Source: Desulfovibrio sp.
GTDB lineage: Bacteria > Desulfobacterota > Desulfovibrionia > Desulfovibrionales > Desulfovibrionaceae
Assembly (NCBI GenBank): GCA_031287575.1
Contig: JAITSV010000044.1
Location: forward strand, 1-32,460
Direction of reading: 5' to 3'
Length of the DNA: 32,460 nt
The notes below the pieces were generated by a model that made no database searches, had not been told where the DNA came from, and saw only the letters and a list, made by a program, of their open reading frames with translations. The translations under genes were made by a program, and so were the position numbers. Positions 23,189-32,027 of this stretch are shown piece after piece (positions within the stretch are counted from its first letter, which is position 1; each line of letters opens with the position of its first letter).

Positions 23189-24769
23189 CTACAGCCGGGT
23201 GATGCCGAAGCGGGCCAGCAGCTCGGCCAGGCGCTGGTTCAGGTTGGTGGTGGAGCGCGACAGCAGGTCCAGGCTGATGTACAGGGCGAATTCCACCCGG
23301 AACGAGGCGTCGGTCCACAGCGATCCGATTTCGCGGGCCAGTTGCGGCTCTATCTGCAACAGGTGCAGCAGTGATTCCAGTTCCGTGGCCGTCTGGGGGC
23401 GGAACAGCTGCATGGTGGCCCTGCCGGGGTCCGGCTGCCACAACTTGTTGCGCCGGATGCGCGTCAGCCCGGAATCGAACAGCGTCTCCACGGCGGCCAC
23501 CGAGGTGCGCCGCTCCTTGCGGGTGCGGATGTGGATCTTGCCCATGTCCTCGCCCGCGCGGCGGCGCAGCAGGGTGACGAACTGGAATTCCAGCAGCGAT
23601 TGCAGGGCTCTGCCCAGGCACGGCAAGGAAAAGTCGCCCAGGGTGCGGCGCACGATGGCCGTCTCCTTGGGTGAAAAGCCGTCCAGCGCCCGCAGGAAGT
23701 CCTCGCGCAGCAGGTTCAGGGTGATGGCCACGCTGCATGCCATGCCCACCACCTGCTCGCGCAGGAACTGCACCTGCTCGGCGTTGACTTCGGGAGCGGG
23801 TGGAGCGGGTGACGCGGGTGCCACGGGCTCCTCGACCCTTTCGTCCTCCGCCCCGGCGGCGCCGCCCGCCGCGTCACCCGTGAGGCCGCCGGACAGCAGC
23901 AGGGTTTGCAGCTTCTCCATTTCCCTGGCCGCGGGGTCGATGCACACGATCTGGCTGATGAAGTCGATGTCGCCCGAGGAAAAAGGGTAGTCGGGCCGGG
24001 CGGCCATGCCCAGCAGGATATCGTGCACCAGCTTGCGCGCCTTGCGGCTGGCGAAGTCGCGGGTCTCGAATTCGAACAGGGTCTGCGCCCGCGTCTTGTC
24101 CAGCGGCTTCGGCGTGCGGCACAGCCGTTCCAGCAGGGCGTCGAAGGGGTAGCGGATGACCAGCAGCGAGCGTTCCTTGGACAGGGTGAACGCTTCCTGC
24201 GTCATGATGGCGTCGTAGGCCTCGTCCACCATGCGCACCACGAAATGCTCGAAGTGCTTGCGCCAGAACTGCTCGTCCAGTTCGGTGGTTTCGGTGACCG
24301 CGTCCGAGGGGCCAAGGGCTTCCTCGCCGTAGGCGCGGACCAGGGTTTCGATGAAATTGTCGGTACACAGGGCTGTGGTGTACACCACGCCCTGCACGCA
24401 TTTCAGCAGCAGGGTTTCGGTGTTCACCAGACGGGTGCGCAGCAGGCTCGAATCACCTCCGCCGGGCTTGGCATACTGCCCCAACTGGGCCACGAATTCG
24501 CCAACCAGCTTGCGGATGTGCCCGTGCAGCGGGTCCACGGCACCGCGCGCGGCCACGATTTCGATGATGGACCGCTGCTGCGCTTCCAGCAGGGGATATT
24601 CGTTGATGCGGTCGCTGTTGGTGCGGATGAGGCAGAGCAGCACCTCGCGCTCCACCACCTCGCGCACGGCGCGGCGGTCCTTGGTGGCGGCAAGGCAGGC
24701 CACGTAGGCGGCCAGACGTTCGTCGGGCGGCGGGCCTTGCGTCGGTTCGTGGTTTCGCGCTTCGGTCAT
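23189..24769 (-). CDS. Large conserved-looking hypothetical protein
   Basis: A 526-residue soluble protein that I do not recognise. It is mainly helical and clearly folded on both sides of an acidic/Pro/Ala-rich linker at about residues 305-335 (AEDERVEEPVAPASPAPPAP). The first block (about 20-300) contains several aromatic and Cys-containing helices (HFEHFVVRMVDEAYDAIMTQEAF, LVIRYPFDALLERLCRTPKPLDK). The second (about 340-526) contains RTRKERRTSVAAVETLFDSGLTRIRRNKLWQP, which could contact nucleic acid or a partner; that is a guess. No signal peptide, membrane segment or nucleotide-binding motif is visible. AGGAA before the ATG at 24769 supports the start. It stands as a single gene between two hairpins, with a TTGACA upstream. 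Confidence 0.75.
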   Translation of the reverse strand: MTEARNHEPTQGPPPDERLAAYVACLAATKDRRAVREVVEREVLLCLIRTNSDRINEYPLLEAQQRSIIEIVAARGAVDPLHGHIRKLVGEFVAQLGQYAKPGGGDSSLLRTRLVNTETLLLKCVQGVVYTTALCTDNFIETLVRAYGEEALGPSDAVTETTELDEQFWRKHFEHFVVRMVDEAYDAIMTQEAFTLSKERSLLVIRYPFDALLERLCRTPKPLDKTRAQTLFEFETRDFASRKARKLVHDILLGMAARPDYPFSSGDIDFISQIVCIDPAAREMEKLQTLLLSGGLTGDAAGGAAGAEDERVEEPVAPASPAPPAPEVNAEQVQFLREQVVGMACSVAITLNLLREDFLRALDGFSPKETAIVRRTLGDFSLPCLGRALQSLLEFQFVTLLRRRAGEDMGKIHIRTRKERRTSVAAVETLFDSGLTRIRRNKLWQPDPGRATMQLFRPQTATELESLLHLLQIEPQLAREIGSLWTDASFRVEFALYISLDLLSRSTTNLNQRLAELLARFGITRL

Positions 24770-24815
24770 GGCAGGTTCCTGCGTGCGGCGTTCAGCGGGT
24801 GCGACTGGGTGTAAT

Positions 24816-24835
24816 CCCCCATTCGCACATGGGGG
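24816..24835. terminator. Small hairpin after recN
   Basis: CCCCCAT (24816-24822) and ATGGGGG (24829-24835) pair over 7 bp with a 6-nt loop. It lies 46 bp past the recN stop codon on the minus strand. There is no T-run, so termination is uncertain; it may also fall in the leader of the downstream unknown gene. Confidence 0.4.
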
Positions 24836-24867
24836 CGCTCCATGTCTCTGTCCGCTGACGAGCGAAT

Positions 24868-24873
24868 TGTCAA
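24868..24873 (-). promoter_or_regulatory. Consensus -35 (TTGACA) upstream of the unknown 526-residue gene
   Basis: A perfect TTGACA on the minus strand, with a poor -10 (CAGAGA) at 17 bp. It lies between the recN stop and the start of the gene at 24769, about 100 bp upstream of its ATG. If used, the hairpin at 24816-24835 would be in the 5' leader. Confidence 0.4.
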
Positions 24874-24880
24874 CCTGATA

Positions 24881-26533
24881 TCATGAAGTCAGCTCGCGTG
24901 CCATGGCTTCGCCCTGTCCGCCGCCTCCCGCCATGCGGGCCAGTTCCTTGCGGATGTCCTCGCCATCCAGCCTGCGGCACAGGGTGAAGGTGGCATTGTC
25001 CGCCACCTCCTTGCTGACCTGGAAGTGTCGCCCGGCGCGGGCGGCCAACTGCGGCCAGTGGGTGATCAGAATCACCTGCCTGCGCCCGGCCAGCGCGGCC
25101 AGCCGGTCGGAGACGCGGTTCAGGGTCAGCCCGCCCACGCCGGAATCCACTTCGTCGAAGATCAGCGTGGCGGCTTCGTCGCGGGCCATCAGCCCCACCA
25201 CCGCCAGCAGAAAGCGCGACAGTTCGCCACCGGAGGCAATGCGGTCCAGCGGCTGCGGCGGCTGACCGGGGTTGGGCACCCACATCAGGCGGGCCCGGTC
25301 CTCCACGCAACCGGGCCACGGCTCGTGCGGGGTGAAGTCGAAGGTCACGCGCACGTGCTCGGAAAAGCCCAGCCCCGCCAGTTCGCCCTCCAGCGCCTGG
25401 GCCAGCCGGGCCGCGGCCTCGTGCCGGGCCGGGTTCAATTCCGCCAGCACGGCGCACAGTTGTTCCTTCAGGGCCTCTTCCTCGCGCTCCAGGGTGCGCA
25501 GATCCAGGCGGCAGGCATCGAGAAACGAAAGATTTTCCTCGATCTCGCGGCGCAGGTCCACGATTTCGTCCAGGGTGCGGCGCAGCTTGCGCTTCAACTG
25601 GGCCAGCTCGTACAGCCGCTTTTCGATGGCGTCCATGTCCATGTCGTCGTCACCATCGATTGCGACGGGGGCGGGGCGGCGGCGCAGGCGGCGTTCCAGA
25701 TCGGACAAGCCCTGCCGGAAGGCGGAGATGGCGGCCACGTCGCCAGCCCAGCCGGAGGCATCACCAGACCCGTTGGAAGCATCGCCAGTGGCCGGGGCAT
25801 GCAGCCGGGCCAGCCCGTCCAGCGCCCGTTCCAGCAGGCCCAGGGCCTCGGCCACGCCGGGGCCGTCCTCGCCGCGCAGCACGGCCAGGGCGCGTTCCTG
25901 CGCCTGCTGGGCAGACGCCACGCCGCGCAGGGCGCGGCGGCGTTCTTCCAGCCGGTCTTCCTCGCCCGCCTCGGGGGCCACCTTGTCGATCTCGCGCTGC
26001 TGGAATTCCAGCACGTCACGGCGGTCTTCCAGCGAGCGGGCGCGGGAGGCCAGTTCCTCGCGCCTGGCGGCCACCTCGCGCAGCCCCTTCAACGTCTCGT
26101 CGCGGGCGGCCAACAGGTCGGGCCGGTTCAGGAATTCGTCCAGCAGCCGGGCCTGGAAGGCGGGTTGCAGCAGCTTCTGCTGCCCGTGCTGGCTGGTATG
26201 CACCACCAGCGAGGCGCGCATGTCGCGCACCGCGTCCTGCGAACTGAGCCGGTCGTTGATGAACAGGCGGCTGCGGCCCGTGTCCGCCGTCAGTTCGCGG
26301 CGCAGCACCATGTCGCCGTCGGGCAGGGCGAACAGCGCCTCGACATGGGCCTTTTCCTTGCCGGGGCGGACCATGTCCGAGGCCAGCCGGTCGCCGATGA
26401 GGAAGTTGAGCGCCTTGAGGATGAAGCTTTTGCCCGCGCCCGTTTCGCCGGTAAGGGCGTTGAGGCCGGGGGCGAAGTCCAGTTCCATGTCCTCGATGAG
26501 CGCGAGGTCCCGAATGCGCAGGTATTCCAGCAT
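24881..26533 (-). CDS. recN: DNA repair protein RecN
   Basis: A 550-residue SMC-like ATPase used in double-strand break repair. The Walker A motif GETGAGKS is at residues 29-36. A long coiled-coil region occupies roughly 150-390, the ABC signature (IASGGELSRFLLA) is near residue 430, and Walker B with its D-loop (LIFDEVDSGVGG) is near 457-468. ITHWPQLAARA follows, in place of the usual switch HxPQ motif region. The length matches the family. AAGGA before the ATG at 26533 sets the start; 46 more in-frame codons upstream overlap the preceding gene and lack family likeness. It is 13 bp downstream of the glycosyltransferase gene and is the last gene of that run. An acidic Asp/Met stretch (DGDDDMDMD) sits in the coiled coil. 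Confidence 0.93.
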   Translation of the reverse strand: MLEYLRIRDLALIEDMELDFAPGLNALTGETGAGKSFILKALNFLIGDRLASDMVRPGKEKAHVEALFALPDGDMVLRRELTADTGRSRLFINDRLSSQDAVRDMRASLVVHTSQHGQQKLLQPAFQARLLDEFLNRPDLLAARDETLKGLREVAARREELASRARSLEDRRDVLEFQQREIDKVAPEAGEEDRLEERRRALRGVASAQQAQERALAVLRGEDGPGVAEALGLLERALDGLARLHAPATGDASNGSGDASGWAGDVAAISAFRQGLSDLERRLRRRPAPVAIDGDDDMDMDAIEKRLYELAQLKRKLRRTLDEIVDLRREIEENLSFLDACRLDLRTLEREEEALKEQLCAVLAELNPARHEAAARLAQALEGELAGLGFSEHVRVTFDFTPHEPWPGCVEDRARLMWVPNPGQPPQPLDRIASGGELSRFLLAVVGLMARDEAATLIFDEVDSGVGGLTLNRVSDRLAALAGRRQVILITHWPQLAARAGRHFQVSKEVADNATFTLCRRLDGEDIRKELARMAGGGGQGEAMARELTS

Positions 26534-26546
26534 GAGGTGTCCTTGC

Positions 26547-28310
26547 TCAGGTCCGGTCGCCGCCGTCCGCCGGGGAGGCGGCGGTGGCGTCCGGTGAACT
26601 GTCGGCTTCGGCGTCCTGTTTTGCGGCTCGTGGGGGGGCTGGCGGCGCGGCGGGCGCCACATCCAGCCCACGGCGCAGGTGCCCGCCGGGGCCGTGCCCG
26701 TCCAGCAGCCGCAGGAAGGCCCGTTCCTGGCCCTCCGCCGTGGCGCGTCGCCCGGCTTCGGCTAGTTCGTGCAGCCCCTGCTCCACGCGGTAGGCGCGCA
26801 GGCAGGCCAGGCCGTATTCCACCTGGGTGCGCCACGGCGCGCCGGGCTCCAGCGCAAGGCGCGCCAGAATGCCGAGCCTGTAAAAAGTGAGCGCCTTGCG
26901 GCGTGAAGTCAAGCGTTCAACCCCCCGCATCCATTCAAGGTCGCCGCCGCTGTGGCGTTGCGCCAGCACCAGCATTTCGAAGGCGGCTTCGGGGCAGTGA
27001 CGCTCCGGATCATAGGTGAAGCCCGGCTGGGCGTCGCGGCCTTCGCGGCGCAGCAGTTCCGCCCACAGCAGGCAGGCGTGGTACACCGACTGCGGTTTTT
27101 CCGGCTGGCGCGGTTGCCGGGCCTGGTGCAGGCGGTACCAGAAGGGTTTGGCGGACTTCAGGTCGCCGCGCACCAGGGCGGCCCCGGCAGCGGCCACGTT
27201 GACGTCCACGTCGTCCGCGAGGGCGCCGGTGGCCAGCAGCCGGTCGAACAGGTCGGACAGGGCCGGTGTTTCGCGTACCGGCAGGGGGATCTGCCCCTTG
27301 GGCGGTTCCGCCGCTGCGCGCAGCCGCGCGGCCATGTTTGCCGAAGTTTCGGGCAAGTTTGTCAGGGCGGTGGAGACCGCCTCCGGCTGCAGGTCCAGCA
27401 CGCCGGCGCGCATGCGGTGGAACAGCGTCAGCCACAGGGCTTCGGCGCCCGTCACGCCGGTGGCGGCACTGCCCGGTGCCTTGTCCACGGCATCCAGCAC
27501 GGTGGCCGCCCGGTGGTCCGGCAAATGTTGCGTTTGCACCCGTTCCCAGGCGGCACGTCCGATGCGCTCGGCCACGTCCGGCCTGCGCAGCAGGAAGCGC
27601 AGCTTTTCCAGCAGGTCCAGGCCGTCGGCGTAGACCACCATTTCATGGCCGTCATCGAACAGTGCGTCCTGGTCCGGCCCCACGTCGGGCGTGAGCACGC
27701 AGGCCCCGCACGAAGCCCCTTCCGTGAGCCGGAAATTGACCTCGAACCCGATGGATTCGTTGGGGATCATGCGTGTATCGCCGTACAGGCGCAGCATGTC
27801 GGCAAAGGGCACGCCCTGGCGGGTCTGCACGCCGAACCGGTCACGCAGAAGTCCGGCCAGCCAGCCGCGCAAGGGGCGGTGCCTGTCCAGCACGCCCACC
27901 ATGGAGATGTCGTGCCCACGCCCGGCGTGCGGCTGCCACGGGCGAGCGTGGCCGCTCATGGCCAGGTGCACGGCCTGCGGATGGCGCCATTGTGGCGGCA
28001 GCGCCCGGAACAGCGAAAGGTGGGGGGTGAACAGCACGTCGAACAGCCGCGCGTAGTGGCGGTGCCAGTGCATGTTCAGGTGGCTGTCGATGGCCCAGTA
28101 CGCCTTGCGGCCGGGCAGGGTTTCCAGCCCGGCCAGGATCACCCGCGCGCCCAGGGTTTCCTGCTGTACCAGCAAGTCGGGCGTGAAGCCCTGGGCATCG
28201 AGCAGGGCGGCGATGTCCACGATGCCGCCGGGCGGGTGCAGGTCCAGCACCTCGTGCCCCATGCGCCGGAAGCTGGCGGCCAGGTGCGTGCCGACGCAGG
28301 CGATGCGCAT
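26547..28310 (-). CDS. CgeB-like glycosyltransferase with C-terminal helical domain
   Basis: A 587-residue protein. The N-terminal ~280 residues form a GT-B-like fold of the CgeB/DUF3880 type: MRIACVGTHLAASFRRMGHEVLDLHP at the start, AYWAIDSHLNMHWHRHYARLFDVLFTP near 69-95, and a group-1 glycosyltransferase tail GASCGACVLTPDVGPDQDALFDDGHEMVVYA near 198-228. The rest (about 320-540) is helical and TPR-like, ending in an Asp/Ala/Ser-rich tail. Such proteins occur in flagellin glycosylation and surface polysaccharide clusters, but the sugar donor and acceptor cannot be told here. The ATG at 28310 has no strong RBS; the gene starts 3 bp after the permease stop, so translational coupling is likely. 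It lies between a transporter and recN, which does not help to assign a role. Confidence 0.75.
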   Translation of the reverse strand: MRIACVGTHLAASFRRMGHEVLDLHPPGGIVDIAALLDAQGFTPDLLVQQETLGARVILAGLETLPGRKAYWAIDSHLNMHWHRHYARLFDVLFTPHLSLFRALPPQWRHPQAVHLAMSGHARPWQPHAGRGHDISMVGVLDRHRPLRGWLAGLLRDRFGVQTRQGVPFADMLRLYGDTRMIPNESIGFEVNFRLTEGASCGACVLTPDVGPDQDALFDDGHEMVVYADGLDLLEKLRFLLRRPDVAERIGRAAWERVQTQHLPDHRAATVLDAVDKAPGSAATGVTGAEALWLTLFHRMRAGVLDLQPEAVSTALTNLPETSANMAARLRAAAEPPKGQIPLPVRETPALSDLFDRLLATGALADDVDVNVAAAGAALVRGDLKSAKPFWYRLHQARQPRQPEKPQSVYHACLLWAELLRREGRDAQPGFTYDPERHCPEAAFEMLVLAQRHSGGDLEWMRGVERLTSRRKALTFYRLGILARLALEPGAPWRTQVEYGLACLRAYRVEQGLHELAEAGRRATAEGQERAFLRLLDGHGPGGHLRRGLDVAPAAPPAPPRAAKQDAEADSSPDATAASPADGGDRT

Positions 28311-28313
28311 GGC

Positions 28314-29168
28314 CTAGCGCTTCAGGCGCGGGTCCAGCAGGTCGCGCAGGCTTTCACCCAGCAGATTGTAGCCGAGCACGGTGAGCAGGATGGCGCAGCC
28401 CGGAAACACGGACAGCCATGGGGCGATTTCCAGCACGTCCTTGCCTTCCAGCAGCATGTTGCCCCAACTGGGCATGGGCGGCTGCACGCCAAGCCCCAGA
28501 AAGCTCAGGGCCGATTCGGTCAGGATGGCCCCGGCCACGCCCAGCGTGGCGGAAACCAGCACCGGGGCCACGGCGTTGGGCAGCACGTGCAGGGACAGGA
28601 TGCGCACCGGTCCCGCACCGGCCAGCCGGGCGGCGGCGATGAAGTCGCGCTCGCGCAGGGACAGGGTTTCCGCGCGCACCAGCCGGGCCACGCCCATCCA
28701 CGAGGTAAGCCCGATCACCGCCATGATGTTCAGCAGGCTGGGCTCCAGGAAGGCGATGACCGCGAGGATCAGGAAGAACGAGGGGAAGCACAGCATGATG
28801 TCCACGCAGCGCATGATCAGCTCGTCCGCCAGTCCGCCGAAGTAGCCCGCCGCCAGCCCCAGTGCCAGCCCTATGGCAACGGAGATGCCCACCGAGACGA
28901 AGCCCACCCACAGCGATACCCGCGCCCCGTGCAGCATGCGCGCGAGCACGTCGCGGCCCAGGGCGTCGGTGCCCAGCGGATGCGCTGAAGACGGAGGTTG
29001 CAGGATGGCCGTCAGGTCCAGCGCGGTGGGGTCGTGCGGGGATATCCACGGGGCCAGCAGGGCCGCCGCCGACATGGCCAGCACCAGCGAAAGGCCGGTG
29101 GCCAGCATGGGGTGGCGCATCCAGAAATGCAGCCAGCGGCGGGGAGAGAACAGGGCTGCGGCGGTCAT
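28314..29168 (-). CDS. Oligopeptide/dipeptide ABC transporter permease, DppC/OppC type
   Basis: A 284-residue inner-membrane permease with about six membrane segments. The [24 protein letters not shown] motif near residue 63 is typical of DppC/OppC proteins, and the ATPase-coupling EAA loop ([24 protein letters not shown]) lies near 175. The C-terminus [20 protein letters not shown] is also family-typical. It would pair with the preceding DppB-like permease; the two overlap by ATGA (29165-29168). Peptides are the most common substrates, but nickel and other small solutes use the same family. No ATPase or binding protein gene is present in the window, so those must come from elsewhere. Confidence 0.9.
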   Translation of the reverse strand: MTAAALFSPRRWLHFWMRHPMLATGLSLVLAMSAAALLAPWISPHDPTALDLTAILQPPSSAHPLGTDALGRDVLARMLHGARVSLWVGFVSVGISVAIGLALGLAAGYFGGLADELIMRCVDIMLCFPSFFLILAVIAFLEPSLLNIMAVIGLTSWMGVARLVRAETLSLRERDFIAAARLAGAGPVRILSLHVLPNAVAPVLVSATLGVAGAILTESALSFLGLGVQPPMPSWGNMLLEGKDVLEIAPWLSVFPGCAILLTVLGYNLLGESLRDLLDPRLKR

Positions 29169-30310
29169 GCGTTGCCCCCGTCATCTCCGCTTCCCCCGGT
29201 GCCGCCCCCCGCACCGTCACCCCCCGAGCCGCCGGTGAGCCGGATGCGCGGGTCGGCCAGGCCGTAGCACAGGTCCGCCAGCAGGTTGCCGACCAGCGTC
29301 AGCACCGCGCCCAGCACCAGGTTGCCCATGATCAGCGGGTAGTCGCGCGCCATGACCGCTTGGTAGAACAGTTGCCCCAGGCCGGGCAGGGCGAAGATGG
29401 ATTCGATGATCACGCTGCCGCCGATGAGCCCCGGCAGCGAAAGCCCCAGGATGGTGATGACCGGCAACAGCGCGTTGCGCAGTGCATGGCGGAAGATCAC
29501 CGTACGCACCGGCAGCCCCTTGGCCCGCGCGGTAAGGATGTAGTCCTGCCGCAGCACCTCCAGCATGGAGGCGCGCATGAACCGCGAAAGCCCGGCCAGG
29601 CTGCCGAAGGTGTAGATGAAGATGGGCATGGCCAGATGCGCCATGATGTCCCATGCCTTGCCCATGGGCGACATGGCGGCGTGGTCCAGCGATGTCAGGC
29701 CGGAAAGCGGCAGCCATTGCAGGTGGATACCGAACAGCAGCATCAGCAGCAGGGCCAGCCAGAAGCCGGGCATGGCAAAACCCATGAACACCAGCACCGT
29801 CATGGCCCGGTCGAACAGCTTGCCCTGCCACTGGGCGGACGCCACCCCGATGGGAATGGCGCAGAGCAGGGTGAGCACCAGCGAGGCCACGTTCATGCCC
29901 ACGGTAAGCGGCAGGCGTTCCTTGATCTTGTCCCACACCGGGCGCGGGTCGCTGGACATGGAATTGCCGAAGTCCAGCCGGGCCAGGCGTCCCAGCCACT
30001 GCACGTACTGCACGTGCAGCGGCTTATCCAGGCCGTACAGGGCTTCCAGGCGCTTGCGCGTTTCCACCCCGGCCAGCGGGTTCATGGTGGTCTGCATGTC
30101 CGTGGGCGAGCCGGGGGCCAGATGGATGACCCAGAAGCTGATGATCGTGATGCCCCAGAACACGAAGAGCATCCACGCTAGCTTGCGGGCCATGCGGCGC
30201 AGCATGGCTGCTGCACGACCGGGGCGTGGCGCGGGGTGGCGGGCGCCGTCCGCCGGGGTGTCCGCGGCGGCGGGCGGCCCTGGAGGGGTATCGCGAAGAT
30301 CGCTGGTCAC
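29165..30310 (-). CDS. Oligopeptide/dipeptide ABC transporter permease, DppB/OppB type
   Basis: A 381-residue inner-membrane permease. A Pro/Ala-rich cytoplasmic N-terminus (about 35 residues) precedes the typical [24 protein letters not shown] start of DppB/OppB. The [24 protein letters not shown] stretch and the EAA loop ([22 protein letters not shown]) follow. The C-terminus adds a Gly/Asp-rich tail ([11 protein letters not shown]) that is not part of the fold. I take the GTG at 30310 as start: AAGGA lies 10 bases upstream, and the later ATG at the fold start lacks an RBS. The stop overlaps dppC. It lies 51 bp after the RdgC-like genes and may be transcribed with them. Confidence 0.88.
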   Translation of the reverse strand: MTSDLRDTPPGPPAAADTPADGARHPAPRPGRAAAMLRRMARKLAWMLFVFWGITIISFWVIHLAPGSPTDMQTTMNPLAGVETRKRLEALYGLDKPLHVQYVQWLGRLARLDFGNSMSSDPRPVWDKIKERLPLTVGMNVASLVLTLLCAIPIGVASAQWQGKLFDRAMTVLVFMGFAMPGFWLALLLMLLFGIHLQWLPLSGLTSLDHAAMSPMGKAWDIMAHLAMPIFIYTFGSLAGLSRFMRASMLEVLRQDYILTARAKGLPVRTVIFRHALRNALLPVITILGLSLPGLIGGSVIIESIFALPGLGQLFYQAVMARDYPLIMGNLVLGAVLTLVGNLLADLCYGLADPRIRLTGGSGGDGAGGGTGGSGDDGGNA

Positions 30311-30361
30311 GTCGTCGTTGTCCTTGAAGCCTTGTGTGAGGCGGGGGGCCAGGGGCAGTCC

Positions 30362-30898
30362 CTACGCCTCGTGCTCCATCCACCCGCGCAGGTCGCGCAC
30401 TTCCTCTGCCCAGCGCTTCGAAAGGCGCACCTCCATGAACAGGCGGTACACCTCGTCCAGGAAGCCAAGGCAGGTTTCGATCAGGTAGATCTTTTCCAGC
30501 AGGCGGGCGTCGGGATCGTCGTCGCCGCCTTCGCCGTCCTTTTCCACTGTGGGGGTCTTCAGGCTGTTGAGGGAAAAGTCCTCGGCCCGCAGGCTGACCT
30601 GCCACGAATCGGCCTCGCGCTCGAAGCGCAGCAGGGCGCGGGTCACCTTCTTGCCGGTGGTCAGGCCCATGCGCGCCTCGCGCAGCGGCGACATGGAGCC
30701 GGAGACCGTGGCGGTTTCCAGGCTTTCGCCCTCGCCGCCCTGCACCGAAATGCGCTGCTCCATGTGCACGCCGAAGGGGCTGCCGTCCGGCATGCGGAAC
30801 GAACCGGGCGCGGTTTCGCTACGGTACCACAACCAGGTCAGGAATTCCTGGCCCAGGATCACGTCGGTGGTCTGGCCGAGATAGGGGGTGTCGCTCAT
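30362..30898 (-). CDS. RdgC C-terminal-half protein (split RdgC)
   Basis: A 178-residue protein that lines up with the C-terminal ~125 residues of E. coli RdgC as I recall it. EFLTWLWYRSE corresponds to the LTEWVRSG segment. MGLTTGKKVTRALLRFEREADSWQVSLRAEDFSLNSLKTP corresponds to the segment with [22 protein letters not shown] and its SLKRLKF. The terminal ARLLEKIYLIETCLGFLDEVY helix fills the place of the last helix. AAGGA before the ATG at 30898 supports an independent start. It lies 22 bp after the N-terminal-half gene, whose stop is at 30921, in the same direction. RdgC binds double-stranded DNA as a ring and limits RecA. The alignment is from memory and needs a search. Confidence 0.55.
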   Translation of the reverse strand: MSDTPYLGQTTDVILGQEFLTWLWYRSETAPGSFRMPDGSPFGVHMEQRISVQGGEGESLETATVSGSMSPLREARMGLTTGKKVTRALLRFEREADSWQVSLRAEDFSLNSLKTPTVEKDGEGGDDDPDARLLEKIYLIETCLGFLDEVYRLFMEVRLSKRWAEEVRDLRGWMEHEA

Positions 30899-30920
30899 CG
30901 TATGTCCTTGTCCGGCGCGC

Positions 30921-31538
30921 CTACCCGGCAAACCGGGTGGGTTCCAGCGTGTCCAGGCGGGTCATGGCGGCCTCGTCCAGCATGGAGGCGGCCAGCGCGT
31001 ACGGCGTCAGCGGCTCCAGATGCAGGTCGAAGGTCAGCGTGAAATAGTCGGAGAACAGGTCGATCATCTTCGACTGCGTGGATGCAAAGTAGATGGTGCC
31101 CGTGTCGATGGCCCACAGCACGTTGAATTCCGCGGGGATGGGCAGAAAACGCGACATCAGGCGCAGCCGGGTCTGTTCCTTCAGTTCCTTCTTGCGCTCG
31201 CGCGAGATGAACTTTTTGCCCTGTTCCTTGTTGCGGGCCTCTTCCTCGCGTAGGGCAAGGGACAGGTGCTTCTTCAGCACGGCGGCGGGAATGCGCCGGG
31301 TGTCCTGCCGCAGCGAAAAGGCAATGTATCCACCCTTTTCGGGCGGCGCGGTGCGCCATGCCGTGTCGAGCATGTCGTCAAAGCACACCCAACCCCACGA
31401 GCGTTCGTCGGATGTATTGTCGATGTCGCGGAAGCAGAACTGCTTCAGCTTGTCGGGCAGGGTGGGCCAGAGGGTGGCGGGCACCGGGTCCGCGATGCGG
31501 AACCGGGTGAAGCTGCTGCTGGCGTTAAGAAAACCCAT
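30921..31538 (-). CDS. rdgC: RdgC N-terminal-half protein (split RdgC)
   Basis: A 205-residue protein resembling the N-terminal domain of RdgC. The best-matching stretch is IPAAVLKKHLSLALREEEARNKEQGKK followed by SRERKKELKEQTRLRLMSRFLP, parallel to the basic helix of RdgC, and then NVLWAIDTGTIYFASTQSKMIDLFSDYF, parallel to its [25 protein letters not shown] strand-helix. E. coli RdgC is about 303 residues, and this protein ends where the C-terminal domain would begin. GGAG seven bases before the ATG at 31538 sets the start. The next gene, 22 bp on, supplies the missing C-terminal part. Palindromes at 31588-31613 lie just upstream. The role would be DNA-ring binding and control of recombination if the two halves assemble. 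Confidence 0.7.
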   Translation of the reverse strand: MGFLNASSSFTRFRIADPVPATLWPTLPDKLKQFCFRDIDNTSDERSWGWVCFDDMLDTAWRTAPPEKGGYIAFSLRQDTRRIPAAVLKKHLSLALREEEARNKEQGKKFISRERKKELKEQTRLRLMSRFLPIPAEFNVLWAIDTGTIYFASTQSKMIDLFSDYFTLTFDLHLEPLTPYALAASMLDEAAMTRLDTLEPTRFAG

Positions 31539-31587
31539 TGGTGTCTCCCTTGGTTGCGGATTGGGCACATACCTAGCCTATCTTGCC

Positions 31588-31613
31588 GTGGCGCGCCACC
31601 CCGTGGGCCACGG
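31588..31613. promoter_or_regulatory. Two adjacent palindromes upstream of the rdgC-like gene
   Basis: GTGGCGCGCCAC (31588-31599) is a perfect 12-bp palindrome, and CCGTGGGCCACGG (31601-31613) is a 13-bp palindrome with one central base. They lie 50-75 bp before the ATG at 31538, next to TAGGCT/TAGGTA words that could form a -10. An operator or a hairpin is possible. Confidence 0.35.
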
Positions 31614-32000
31614 TGCGCAGGACGGGACGGTGCGGGGGACAGGTCGCGGTGGGATGGGCGGGGGGCGCCTCGGGCATCCGGCACGGGTCCGCTCACCGGA
31701 GCCGAGGGCCGGTGAAAGGGGGCGCTCCGTTGGGTACATACATATAAAGGGCACGGGCCGATGCCGAACGCGGAAGCTGTCGGCAAAATGGGTCGGGTAG
31801 GGCGAATAGGTCAGTGATCAGGCAAGAAGGTGGCACGGCAGAGACCGTTCGAATGCGTCGGCGCGAAGGGGAGAAGCATCCCTTGCAGGTGGTCCCGAAG
31901 GCGACCACGCACGCCATGTGGGCAGGAGTGCCCCGGGAAGGGGGCATTCTGATGCGATGCATGCCTGATTTTATGTATTAAATATCGGAGTGTTGGATGG

Positions 32001-32024
32001 TAATTTAAAGAAAATGAAAAAACG
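32001..32024 (+). promoter_or_regulatory. A-rich tract, UP-element-like
   Basis: A run rich in A with TAATTTAAAG and AAAATGAAAAAA sits directly upstream of the first rRNA promoter candidate, where UP elements that bind the RNA polymerase alpha subunit occur in rRNA promoters. It contrasts sharply with the GC-rich surroundings. Confidence 0.45.
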
Positions 32025-32027
32025 GTG

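Noticed and set aside
31843..31859. tRNA T-arm-like sequence (GACCG-TTCGAAT-GCGTC)
   Set aside because: Only three of five stem pairs form, and no acceptor stem or anticodon arm fits around it.
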